64,000 bases of DNA from Flavobacteriaceae bacterium (GTDB lineage Bacteria > Bacteroidota > Bacteroidia > Flavobacteriales > Flavobacteriaceae): NCBI GenBank assembly GCA_002862805.1, contig PKEA01000071.1:19659-83658 (forward strand), given 5' to 3'. How positions within the stretch are numbered: position 1 is the first letter of the stretch; every line of letters begins with the position of its first letter. The notes under the pieces are model-generated. The model was not told the DNA's origin. It ran no database searches and saw only the letters and a list, made by a program, of their open reading frames with translations. The position numbers and the translations under genes were made by a program. Below are positions 8,673 through 15,519 of the stretch, piece by piece.

Positions 8673-9599
8673 ATGAAGATTGAAAACCAAATCCAAAAAA
8701 TATCTAGCTTTAAGCATCTTGAACTCTTGGCTAAACAAGTGGTTGAAGGTTTTATTTCCGGAATGCATAAAAGTCCGTTTCATGGTTTTTCTGCTGAGTT
8801 TGCCGAACATAAAATTTACAATCCTGGCGAAAGTACCAAGCATATCGATTGGAAATTATTTGCAAAAACCGATCGACTTTATACAAAACGCTATGAAGAA
8901 GAAACCAACATGCGTTGTCATTTAATTATCGATAACTCATCTTCTATGCATTATCCGGTTTTAAAGGCAAATCAAGGCTTTTATGAAAGTAAAATTGGTT
9001 TTTCTGTCTTGGCTTCTGCAGTTTTAATGAATTTACTCAAAAAACAACGTGATGCTGTTGGTTTAAGTGTTTATTCAAACGAATATGAATATTACGCACC
9101 AGAAAAAGGAAGTGAACGCCATCATCGTATGCTTTTAGATAAGTTAGAATTGGTTTTAGAGAACCCAAAACAATCAAAAAACACTGACACGGTTGCTTAT
9201 TTGCATCAAATTGCCGAAAAAATGCACCGTCGTTCCATGGTGGTTTTGTTTACAGATATGTTTCAAAGTGCTAACGAAGAAGAAATTTTCAAAGCACTTC
9301 AACATTTAAAACATAACAAACATAAAGTAATTGTATTTCATGTTTATGATGAAAAATCAGAACTTAAATTAGAATATGACGGTGTTCCAAGAAAGTTTAT
9401 TGATGTTGAAACAGGCGAAACGGTTAATTTATACACAGAGCAAACCAAAGAAATTTATGAAAAAGAAGTAAATTCTTTCTTTAAGAAAATAGAAAACAAT
9501 TGCATGCAGTATAAAATTCAGTACGTTCCTGTTGCAGTAGGTGAAAATTTTGAAAAAATTATGACAACATATTTAGTTGAAAAACAAAGGTTTGGCTAA
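8673..9599 (+). CDS. DUF58 domain-containing protein
   Basis: A 308-residue protein of the DUF58 family. It shows the family's entry motif FHGFSAEFAEHKIYNPGEST followed by KHIDWKLFAKTDRLYTKRYEEE, and a VWA-like fold with LIIDNSSSMHY (degenerate MIDAS) and VVLFTDMF. DUF58 proteins are usually partnered with a MoxR-type AAA ATPase and membrane VWA/BatA proteins, but none of these genes is adjacent here. The start is supported by the alignment-like N-terminus, directly after a -7 box. The role is unknown; probably assembly or maturation of other proteins. Confidence 0.88.
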   Translation: MKIENQIQKISSFKHLELLAKQVVEGFISGMHKSPFHGFSAEFAEHKIYNPGESTKHIDWKLFAKTDRLYTKRYEEETNMRCHLIIDNSSSMHYPVLKANQGFYESKIGFSVLASAVLMNLLKKQRDAVGLSVYSNEYEYYAPEKGSERHHRMLLDKLELVLENPKQSKNTDTVAYLHQIAEKMHRRSMVVLFTDMFQSANEEEIFKALQHLKHNKHKVIVFHVYDEKSELKLEYDGVPRKFIDVETGETVNLYTEQTKEIYEKEVNSFFKKIENNCMQYKIQYVPVAVGENFEKIMTTYLVEKQRFG

Positions 9600-9636
9600 T
9601 TTTAAAAAAAAAGATTAAACTTTTTTAAAAAAAGGT

Positions 9637-9666
9637 TTGGAATATTAAAATTCCGTCCTATATTTG
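9637..9666 (+). promoter_or_regulatory. Promoter of the first tRNA-Asp
   Basis: TTG (9637-9639), 19 bases, TATATTTG (9659-9666), followed by CACTCGCAATC. The same box-plus-extension precedes tRNA-Gln at 53871. Confidence 0.75.
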
Positions 9667-9684
9667 CACTCGCAATCAAGCAAC

Positions 9685-9758
9685 GGTCTGGTAGTTCAGC
9701 TGGTTAGAATACCTGCCTGTCACGCAGGGGGTCGCGGGTTCGAGTCCCGTCCAGACCG
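9685..9758 (+). tRNA. tRNA-Asp (GTC), copy 1
   Basis: A 74-base cloverleaf: acceptor GGTCTGG/CCAGACC, anticodon stem CCTGC/GCAGG with loop CTGTCAC (anticodon GTC), T stem GCGGG/CCCGT with TTCGAGT loop, discriminator G. CCA is not encoded. It is identical to copy 2, which starts 325 bases later. Confidence 0.98.
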
Positions 9759-9763
9759 CAAGA

Positions 9764-9804
9764 TTGGGGAGAGCACTTCAGAAATGAGGTGCTTTTTTGC
9801 CCAA
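9764..9804 (+). terminator. Terminator after tRNA-Asp copy 1
   Basis: GCACTTCA (9773-9780), GAAA loop, TGAGGTGC (9785-9792) and a T6 tail; flanking TTGGG and CCCAA extend the structure. Confidence 0.8.
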
Positions 9805-9931
9805 TAAAAGCATCAAAAGCAGTTGTGTTGTTTACGCTACGACTTTGTAACTCGTAGCAGGTTTAGTAGTTAGACCAATGAAAAGCTTTCCATGTATTCT
9901 GATTTATCAGAATTTGGATGGCTTTTTTGAT
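9805..9931 (+). other. Conserved structured element, copy 1 (candidate small RNA or REP-like element)
   Basis: There is no convincing reading frame. A perfect palindrome GCTACGA (9836-9842)/TCGTAGC (9852-9858) is followed by a hairpin ATTCTGA (9896-9902)/TCAGAAT (9907-9913) with imperfect outer pairing and a T-run at 9923-9928, like a second terminator. In copy 2 the one change in this hairpin turns an A-T pair into a G-T wobble, so the stem is kept. It could be a small RNA, a tRNA 3' trailer, or a REP-like palindrome. Confidence 0.5.
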
Positions 9932-10009
9932 AAAGTTCTTAAGTAAATTGTACAGTTCAATACTTTGTATTGTAAAGTAGAATTGAAAACATATAAAATA
10001 ATTAGCGCA

Positions 10010-10083
10010 GGTCTGGTAGTTCAGCTGGTTAGAATACCTGCCTGTCACGCAGGGGGTCGCGGGTTCGAGTCCCGTCCAGACCG
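10010..10083 (+). tRNA. tRNA-Asp (GTC), copy 2
   Basis: Identical in all 74 bases to copy 1 (anticodon GTC, discriminator G, no encoded CCA). Its upstream sequence is not duplicated: no clean TTG/TAnnTTTG pair is present, the nearest being TAGAATTG at 9978-9985 with one mismatch, so its promoter is unclear. Confidence 0.98.
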
Positions 10084-10088
10084 CTAAA

Positions 10089-10129
10089 TTGGGAAGAGCA
10101 CTTCAGAAATGAGGTGCTTTTTTGCCCAA
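10089..10129 (+). terminator. Terminator after tRNA-Asp copy 2
   Basis: Same hairpin as after copy 1: GCACTTCA, GAAA, TGAGGTGC and a T-run, flanked by TTGGG and CCCAA. Confidence 0.8.
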
Positions 10130-10256
10130 TAAAAATATTAAAGATAGTTGTGTTGTTTACGCTACGACTTTGTAACTCGTAGCTGGTTTAGTAGTTAGAC
10201 CAATGAAAAGCTTTCCATGTATTCTGATTTATCAGGATTTGGATGGCTTTTTTGAT
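10130..10256 (+). other. Conserved structured element, copy 2
   Basis: Counterpart of 9805-9931, with the palindrome GCTACGA/TCGTAGC at 10161-10183 and the distal hairpin at 10221-10238 ending in a T-run. The rest of the gap to the next gene, 10257-10366, shows only a TAGCTTTG -7 box at 10330-10337. Confidence 0.5.
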
Positions 10257-10366
10257 TTTAGAGAGTTTTTCTAAATTTATAAACATATTCTGTAACTTCT
10301 CTTTCTTTTTTTATAAAAAGGATTAATTTTAGCTTTGATTATTATATAAATTGGAAAATTATTAAA

Positions 10367-10801
10367 ATGAAAAAACTATATTATCTGTTGATGGTTTCTT
10401 TAGTATTGGGATGTGTATCCTTTCACAACAATAGTAAATCATATAACACAGATGATCATGATATTTTATTAGTAAAAAGTTTAGTAGATACAATTTTTCA
10501 AAAGGAAAAATTACTTAATCGATATTTAAAATTTAATGAAAGTGATATCATTTATATTAAGGCGGATACTAATCTAGGTGTCAATAAAAAATGGAATAAG
10601 TTGATTGATAAAGGAAAATATAAAATTGTAATTGTTGATACAACTAACAAACATTATTTTAAATTTTTAAAACTTAAGATACAGAAAAATACTTTTGAGA
10701 TAGAAATGATTTCTGAGTCAACAGGTAATATGATTAATGGGAAGGCTAAATTAAGAGGTCATGTCTGGGATTTAAAAGAGATAAGTTCTGGAATAAGATA
10801 A
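10367..10801 (+). CDS. Hypothetical lipoprotein
   Basis: A 144-residue protein with a lipoprotein signal (MKKLYYLLMVSLVLGC, Cys16). The mature part is Lys- and Ile-rich with alternating hydrophobic strands (KYKIVIVDTT, HYFKFLKLKI, FEIEMISE, ending HVWDLKEIS), suggesting a small beta-rich domain. I do not recognise the family. It stands alone, with a TAGCTTTG box about 30 bases upstream, and converges on the DUF456 gene. Confidence 0.7.
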   Translation: MKKLYYLLMVSLVLGCVSFHNNSKSYNTDDHDILLVKSLVDTIFQKEKLLNRYLKFNESDIIYIKADTNLGVNKKWNKLIDKGKYKIVIVDTTNKHYFKFLKLKIQKNTFEIEMISESTGNMINGKAKLRGHVWDLKEISSGIR

Positions 10802-10826
10802 TTTATTAAAGTTAGTGATGAGCTTT

Positions 10827-11324
10827 CTAAAACCAAACATCCCAATTTTCCCAAACCAAACTGATAAACAAGCCTAAATAAGCAAAACAAACCACAAGTT
10901 TTATAAAAGTTCCGGCAAGGAACCCTAAAAACGAACCCGTTGCGGCTTTTAACGCTCTGTTTTGATCTTTCTTGTCGTAAATAAGTTCTCCAATAAGTGC
11001 GCCAACAAAAGCTCCAATGATAAATCCTATTGGCGGAAAAAATAAACCTATTATTAAACCAATATTGGTTCCCCAAATACCATATTTACTGCCGCCAAAT
11101 CGTTTTGTGCCTTTTGCAGGAATGATGTAATCTAATACAGCTACAAAAAGCGCTATAAAAAGGGTTACACCTAAAACCCAATAGTTAATTTCAATTCCAT
11201 TTGTAAGGTATAATAACAATAATCCAACCCAACTGATAGGCGGTCCCGGTAAAACAGGTAAAAAACTACCAAGTATGCCAATAATCATAAAGCAAAAACC
11301 GGTTATTAATAAAAAGTATTCCAT
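10827..11324 (-). CDS. DUF456 domain-containing membrane protein
   Basis: A 165-residue integral membrane protein of the DUF456 family. It has an N-terminal helix pair (FLLITGFCFMIIGILGSFLPVLPGPP), then Gly-rich helices with the family-typical block GTKRFGGSKYGIWGTNIG and LFFPPIGFIIGAFVGALIGELIYD. The function is unknown. It is transcribed divergently from the small lipoprotein gene at 11383, about 60 bases away. Confidence 0.88.
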   Translation of the reverse strand: MEYFLLITGFCFMIIGILGSFLPVLPGPPISWVGLLLLYLTNGIEINYWVLGVTLFIALFVAVLDYIIPAKGTKRFGGSKYGIWGTNIGLIIGLFFPPIGFIIGAFVGALIGELIYDKKDQNRALKAATGSFLGFLAGTFIKLVVCFAYLGLFISLVWENWDVWF

Positions 11325-11382
11325 AAATTATTTCTATTTTTGGCAATGAATGTTTACAAATTTAATTGTTATTCAAAATTAA

Positions 11383-11862
11383 ATGTATAAAAAGCTAAGT
11401 TTATTTTTTGTTTTTCTTGTGGTTTCTTGTCAATATTTTGATGCAAAAGCACCAGATGAAAACGTATTGTTGCAAGAAGAATTGAAAAAAATCAATTGGT
11501 CGGAAGTGGATCAATATCCAAGTATTTTTCAATGTGATACAATTCAAGATGTGGTAATTCAAAAACAATGTTTTTTCGACAATTTAATTCAAATCATTCA
11601 AGAACGAATAGGGGTTGATACTATTCAAATGATGTATCCAAAAGCAGATACTATTGATGTAAAAGTTACTATTAATGCCGATTCAACACTTAAATTTGAA
11701 GCTCAACAACCAAACGACAGTATTACTTACGATTTCGTAAAAATAGATAGTATTTTAAAGAATAGGTTAGCTGATTTTCCAAAGGTTGAACCAGCAATTA
11801 AAAGAGGAATTAAAGTAAAAACACAATTTATAGTTCCTGTAATAATTAAAGTTACGGAGTAA
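11383..11862 (+). CDS. Hypothetical lipoprotein
   Basis: A 159-residue protein with a lipoprotein signal (LFFVFLVVSC, Cys16). The mature region contains LKKINWSEVDQYPSIFQCD and a paired C-x-C-like stretch (CDTIQDVVIQKQCFF), then beta-rich sequence ending TQFIVPVIIKVTE. This is reminiscent of small TonB C-terminal-like or secretin-like folds, but I cannot assign a family. It converges on the glycosyltransferase gene, one base apart. Confidence 0.7.
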   Translation: MYKKLSLFFVFLVVSCQYFDAKAPDENVLLQEELKKINWSEVDQYPSIFQCDTIQDVVIQKQCFFDNLIQIIQERIGVDTIQMMYPKADTIDVKVTINADSTLKFEAQQPNDSITYDFVKIDSILKNRLADFPKVEPAIKRGIKVKTQFIVPVIIKVTE

Positions 11863-11863
11863 T

Positions 11864-12973
11864 TTATTTTTTAAATGTTCTGCCTTTCCATTCATACTTT
11901 CCAAAAAGTGCATACAAAGCAACTGAAGAACTAAAAAACGGATACAAAAGCGAACTTGCCAATATCCAATTCAGTTTTGTTTTAAAGAAACGAGCTGTTT
12001 TTAGAAGAAGTATCAAATCAATCAAAAATTTACTTCCTATAAAAAGCATAAAATAGTTTTGGTCTAGCGTGCCTAACACCCAAAACCCAAAACCCAAAAC
12101 CCAAAACAAATTTGTAACAAAAACAATTAGAGCAAGTGTTTTTCCGAAAACAGAAGAATAACCTGTGCTTTTTGCAGCCCAACGAACGCGCTGCATAAAA
12201 AGTTTTTCCCAAGTGTTAACCGTTTGTGTAGCAACTATACTTTTAGAATCATATAAAAATCCAACAGATTTAAGTTCTTTTAAAACAGCTTTTTGCAGCA
12301 AAAAAACATCGTCTCCGCTTGCTATGTTTTCATTTCCTTCAAAACCATTTAATTCTTGGAAAAATGCTTTCGAATAAGTAAAATTTGCGCCATTACACAT
12401 AAACGGTTTCTCTATTCCAAAACTGCCTATAGTCGCACCTTGTAAACTCATAAAGTCTAAGGTTTGAAAAGCGGCTAAAAAGCCTTTTTTGGGTAAATAA
12501 GTTACGCCAGCGGCAATCATTTTTAGATGGCTATTTTGAATATAATTGTCAATAGAAAGCAACCAATCTTTTTGAACTAAACAATCGGCATCAGTGGTAA
12601 TAATCCAATCGTTTTTAGCAATTTCAATCGCAGTTTCTATTGCATCTTTCTTTGGAGAATTACTTTTTCGAATATTCTTTATAATTGTTATGTTCATGTC
12701 ACTTCGAGCGGAGTCGAGAAGTCTAAATTCATCTTCCGATTCATCATCCACTAAAATAACTTCAAATAATTCCTTAGGGTAATTCAATTTCGAGATAGAA
12801 TGCAATAATTTGGGTAAATTTTCTGCTTCATTTCGAAAAGGAACAACAATTGAAAAAGTAGTTTTAGGAACCAAAATTTCGGAATCAATTTGCTTCAATT
12901 TGGTAAAACCAAACACTAAAGTCGCTATAGTAAAAACGTAAACAATTAATAGTATAAAAACAACAGCAATCAT
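11864..12973 (-). CDS. Family 2 glycosyltransferase, membrane-bound
   Basis: Processive-type GT2 enzyme of 369 residues. An N-terminal membrane helix is followed by the GT-A domain with FSIVVPFRNEAENL, the nucleotide-binding DDES (76-79), the TDAD metal site (127-130), a GDD acceptor-site motif (SGDDVFLL) and the RVRW form of the QxxRW motif. Two or three membrane helices close the protein. It overlaps the flippase-like gene upstream by 4 bases, so the two are translationally coupled and probably make and move a lipid-linked sugar. Two oddities: an in-frame repeat fragment encoding about residues 83-94, and a four-copy heptanucleotide tract in the C-terminal membrane region. Confidence 0.9.
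   Translation of the reverse strand: MIAVVFILLIVYVFTIATLVFGFTKLKQIDSEILVPKTTFSIVVPFRNEAENLPKLLHSISKLNYPKELFEVILVDDESEDEFRLLDSARSDMNITIIKNIRKSNSPKKDAIETAIEIAKNDWIITTDADCLVQKDWLLSIDNYIQNSHLKMIAAGVTYLPKKGFLAAFQTLDFMSLQGATIGSFGIEKPFMCNGANFTYSKAFFQELNGFEGNENIASGDDVFLLQKAVLKELKSVGFLYDSKSIVATQTVNTWEKLFMQRVRWAAKSTGYSSVFGKTLALIVFVTNLFWVLGFGFWVLGTLDQNYFMLFIGSKFLIDLILLLKTARFFKTKLNWILASSLLYPFFSSSVALYALFGKYEWKGRTFKK
12079..12106. repeat. Heptanucleotide tandem repeat (CCCAAAA x4) inside the glycosyltransferase gene
   Basis: Four perfect copies of CCCAAAA. Because seven is not a multiple of three, gain or loss of one copy would shift the frame within the C-terminal membrane segment (encoded WVLGFGFWVLG). 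The present copy number leaves the gene open. Confidence 0.9.
12696..12722. repeat. Dispersed-repeat fragment in frame within the glycosyltransferase gene
   Basis: Contains CTTCGAGCGGAGTCGAGAAG, an imperfect palindrome that I recall as a frequent intergenic repeat in Flavobacteriaceae. It encodes about LLDSARSD, between the conserved DDES and KNIRKSNSPKKDA parts, where related enzymes have variable length. Confidence 0.5.
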
Positions 12974-13887
12974 TCTTTGTTTGGTTTAAATTGTAAAACA
13001 AAATAACTTCCAATTATAACGGGCAGTACCAAATTGAAAATCCACATTAACGATGTAATTGCAATAATTTTCCAACTTTCAACTCCAATTAAACCAAATA
13101 AATATACAGCAACACTGCCTTTTATAGCAACATCCATTAAATGTATACTCGGAATGATTGATGCTAATAGATACATGCTAAAAATAGTTCCAAAAGCGAT
13201 TTCAAAAGGAATGCTAATATCAAAAATCAACAATAAGAAGTAAAATTGAGTAGAAAAAACCAAATAACGCAATACTGAAAATAGTAAGTTTTTTCTATGA
13301 AATGCAAATGAAAAAGAAGCAATTTTTTGAACTAATTTTTGAATGGAGAAACCATAAATTTCAACATTCTTAAAAAGAAAAAGAAGCAAAGTACTGCCAA
13401 TTAAAACTCCAAAAATAAACCAATTTGAAACTTGAAGATTTAAGTCAATTATGAAAATTCCAATAACTCCAAAAAAAGTGGTAACAAGCATTTGACTGCT
13501 GTTTCCGATAAAATTTAGTAAGACAATTTGTTTACTGTTCTCTTTTGTAAAATATAAAACTTTGGCTCCATATTCTCCAATTCGATTAGGTGTAAAAATA
13601 GATGCTGTGAGCGACCCTAAACTTTGTTTCATTGCTTCAAAAAAAGTAATTTCTTTAAAGGAAGAAACTAAATGTTTCCATTTAAATATCTCCAATGTCC
13701 AATTGATTGTTGAAAAACCTAATAAAAAAAGAATGGATTGAATCGATAAATATTTAGAAATTATTTTCCAATGCAAACTTTTTTCTTCTTGAAGTTGGTT
13801 GTAAATATAAAACAAAGCCATACTTACAATCAAAAGTTTGACGGTAACTAAAAGGAATTGTTTAGCTTTGTGATTAATTGAATTCAT
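12970..13887 (-). CDS. Flippase-like membrane protein (lysylphosphatidylglycerol synthetase TM-domain family)
   Basis: A 305-residue polytopic protein of the UPF0104/LPG-synthase-TM (AglD-type) family, with roughly eight hydrophobic segments. Characteristic sequence: SLGSLTASIFTPNRIGEYGAKVLYF, matching the family's T(P/A)xRxGE motif, and IIPSIHLMDVAIKGSVAVYLF. Members move or act on lipid-linked substrates; none of the synthase domain of MprF is present. It overlaps the downstream glycosyltransferase gene by 4 bases. The start lies next to a four-copy AAACTTT tract in the intergenic region toward ruvC. Confidence 0.85.
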   Translation of the reverse strand: MNSINHKAKQFLLVTVKLLIVSMALFYIYNQLQEEKSLHWKIISKYLSIQSILFLLGFSTINWTLEIFKWKHLVSSFKEITFFEAMKQSLGSLTASIFTPNRIGEYGAKVLYFTKENSKQIVLLNFIGNSSQMLVTTFFGVIGIFIIDLNLQVSNWFIFGVLIGSTLLLFLFKNVEIYGFSIQKLVQKIASFSFAFHRKNLLFSVLRYLVFSTQFYFLLLIFDISIPFEIAFGTIFSMYLLASIIPSIHLMDVAIKGSVAVYLFGLIGVESWKIIAITSLMWIFNLVLPVIIGSYFVLQFKPNKE

Positions 13888-13901
13888 TATCGCAAAGTAA
13901 C

Positions 13902-13929
13902 AAACTTTAAACTTTAAACTTTAAACTTT
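13902..13929. repeat. Heptanucleotide tandem repeat (AAACTTT x4)
   Basis: Four perfect copies of AAACTTT between the divergent flippase-like and ruvC genes, ending 12 bases before the ruvC start. Copy-number change would alter the short ruvC leader. Confidence 0.85.
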
Positions 13930-13941
13930 TAAACTAAAATT

Positions 13942-14496
13942 TTGGCAAACGAACGCATCATATTAGGAATAGATCCGGGAACAACCATAATGGGTTTTGG
14001 TTTGATAAAAGTCGTGAATAAAAAAATGGAGTTTATTCAGCTAAATGAATTGCAGTTGAATAAACTCGACAATCATTATCAAAAGCTAAAGCATATTTTT
14101 GAACGTACCATTGAGCTTATCGACACACATCATCCTGATGAAATTGCAATTGAAGCGCCGTTTTTTGGAAAAAATGTACAATCGATGTTAAAGTTAGGAA
14201 GAGCACAAGGTGTTGCTATGGCAGCCGGACTTTCGAGAGATATTCCCATTACAGAATACGAACCTAAGAAGATAAAAATGGCCATTACCGGAAACGGAAA
14301 TGCCAGTAAAGAGCAAGTTGCCAAAATGCTCCAACAATTATTAGGCTTAAAAACCTTACCCAAAAACCTCGATTCAACCGATGGTTTAGCAGCAGCAGTC
14401 TGTCATTTCTTCAATTCAGGAAGAATAGAGGTGGGAAAAAGTTATTCAGGTTGGGATGCTTTTGTAAAACAAAATGAATCACGTGTAAAAAAATAA
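13942..14496 (+). CDS. ruvC: Crossover junction endodeoxyribonuclease RuvC
   Basis: Holliday-junction resolvase of 184 residues. The N-terminal catalytic Asp lies in [16 protein letters not shown], the Glu in [14 protein letters not shown], and the C-terminal acidic pair near [13 protein letters not shown], as in the family. The best start is a TTG codon: it gives the short standard N-terminus [12 protein letters not shown], and no ATG is available upstream in frame. It works with RuvAB in recombination. It is divergent from the flippase-like gene. Confidence 0.95.
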   Translation: MANERIILGIDPGTTIMGFGLIKVVNKKMEFIQLNELQLNKLDNHYQKLKHIFERTIELIDTHHPDEIAIEAPFFGKNVQSMLKLGRAQGVAMAAGLSRDIPITEYEPKKIKMAITGNGNASKEQVAKMLQQLLGLKTLPKNLDSTDGLAAAVCHFFNSGRIEVGKSYSGWDAFVKQNESRVKK

Positions 14497-14586
14497 ATTT
14501 GTATTAAATTTTATTTTTGATGAATAATATTTTTTTTTTTAGAAACTAAATGTTTGTAGATTTACTAAAATTATAACCAATATTTT

Positions 14587-15459
14587 ATGAAAAAAATTTT
14601 ATTATTAGTTGTTTCAACTTTTATGCTGTCATGTTCTTCAAGTGATAGTGATTCCTCTTCAGTTAATGAATATTTTAACTTAAATTATGAAGGGTCGACA
14701 GTAAATGTTACTCAGTTTCAAGCTCAAAGGAGCGAACAGATGATTGCAGTTACTGCAGTGGCTGATGATGGATTAGGAATTAGCTTTGAAATTAATGAAT
14801 TAGGTGATATTGGGAATATACATACATATCCTACTTCTTCAAGTTCTTCAGCTATTTATGATTTGTTTTCTAGTTATAGAAATTTTCCTTCGCACTATTT
14901 CACACTAAATTTAATTGAGTTAGATAGTCAACAGAAAACTGTTGAAGTGAGTTTTTCAGGTGATTTGCAGGAAGACCAATATTCATTAGGCGGGAATACA
15001 GTTCAAATAGAAGGAAGTTTTAAAGTTAGATATACAGATGTTCAGCCAGAGGTTAGTAATTTGGGCTTTCGAGCTAATTTAGGAAGTAATGCATTTATGA
15101 GTGCAATTAGCGACCAATCAGGAGGTTTTTTTAGCGGAAGCGATTTAGCTATAACATATTATAACAATAGCGAATACACTTTAACTTTAAATACTAATCA
15201 CGATAATACTTCAACAGGAACATATAATTTTAACAGTGGTTCATCAGTGAATAATGTTGTATTATCAAAATTTGACGTTACTTCTGAAGAGTATATTAAT
15301 TATATGACATCTGGTACTTTAATTATTACAGAAAAAATTGTAGGTTTTCAATTTACAGTTGTTAAAGGAACTTTTAGTTTTACTGCAACTAACCCAAATG
15401 ATTCAAGTCAAATAACTGTATCAAATGGAGATTTTGTTTCTTCATATATTAATTATTAA
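14587..15459 (+). CDS. Hypothetical lipoprotein with repeated beta domains
   Basis: A 290-residue lipoprotein (MKKILLLVVSTFMLSC, Cys16) followed by a Ser/Asp linker. The body is beta-rich and appears to hold two similar halves, each ending in a strand-rich motif (VEVSFSGDLQ / VVKGTFSFTATN). The last one resembles the C-terminal G-x-F-x-F-x-A/G motif of flavobacterial DUF6252-like lipoproteins. No catalytic motif is seen. Stand-alone, with a strong terminator. Confidence 0.75.
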   Translation: MKKILLLVVSTFMLSCSSSDSDSSSVNEYFNLNYEGSTVNVTQFQAQRSEQMIAVTAVADDGLGISFEINELGDIGNIHTYPTSSSSSAIYDLFSSYRNFPSHYFTLNLIELDSQQKTVEVSFSGDLQEDQYSLGGNTVQIEGSFKVRYTDVQPEVSNLGFRANLGSNAFMSAISDQSGGFFSGSDLAITYYNNSEYTLTLNTNHDNTSTGTYNFNSGSSVNNVVLSKFDVTSEEYINYMTSGTLIITEKIVGFQFTVVKGTFSFTATNPNDSSQITVSNGDFVSSYINY

Positions 15460-15479
15460 TTTTTAGACAAATAATTATA

Positions 15480-15508
15480 AAAAAGCTGTTGTTTTCAACA
15501 GCTTTTTT
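15480..15508 (+). terminator. Terminator after the 290-residue lipoprotein gene
   Basis: AGCTGTTG and CAACAGCT form a stem (about 15484-15503) followed by T6. It lies only about 12 bases before the hemW start. Confidence 0.85.
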
Positions 15509-15519
15509 AATTTTGTAAT

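Larger units (their letters stand above)
9685..9931 (+). repeat. Tandem duplication unit 1 (tRNA-Asp plus downstream structured element)
   Basis: This 247-base stretch recurs at 10010-10256 without any insertion or deletion and with about 11 substitutions by eye. The tRNA parts are identical. It contains, in order, the tRNA, a terminator hairpin, a palindrome GCTACGA/TCGTAGC and a second terminator-like hairpin. Confidence 0.9.
10010..10256 (+). repeat. Tandem duplication unit 2 (tRNA-Asp plus downstream structured element)
   Basis: Second copy of the 247-base unit at 9685-9931, offset by exactly 325 bases. Most substitutions cluster in the linker at 10135-10145, outside the hairpins. It includes its own terminator at 10089-10129 and structured element at 10130-10256. 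Confidence 0.9.

Noticed and set aside
9863..10048. Open frame on the minus strand between the tRNA-Asp copies
   Set aside because: It overlaps the duplicated non-coding element and tRNA copy 2; low-complexity translation without conserved motifs.
12079..12106. CRISPR-like or larger repeat array
   Set aside because: Only a 7-base unit in four copies; no spacers, and no cas genes anywhere in the window.
12030..12212. Short minus-strand frame with a WVLG repeat overlapping the glycosyltransferase gene
   Set aside because: It is the alternative frame of the heptamer tract inside a clear GT2 gene; useful only as a sign of what a slippage event would produce.
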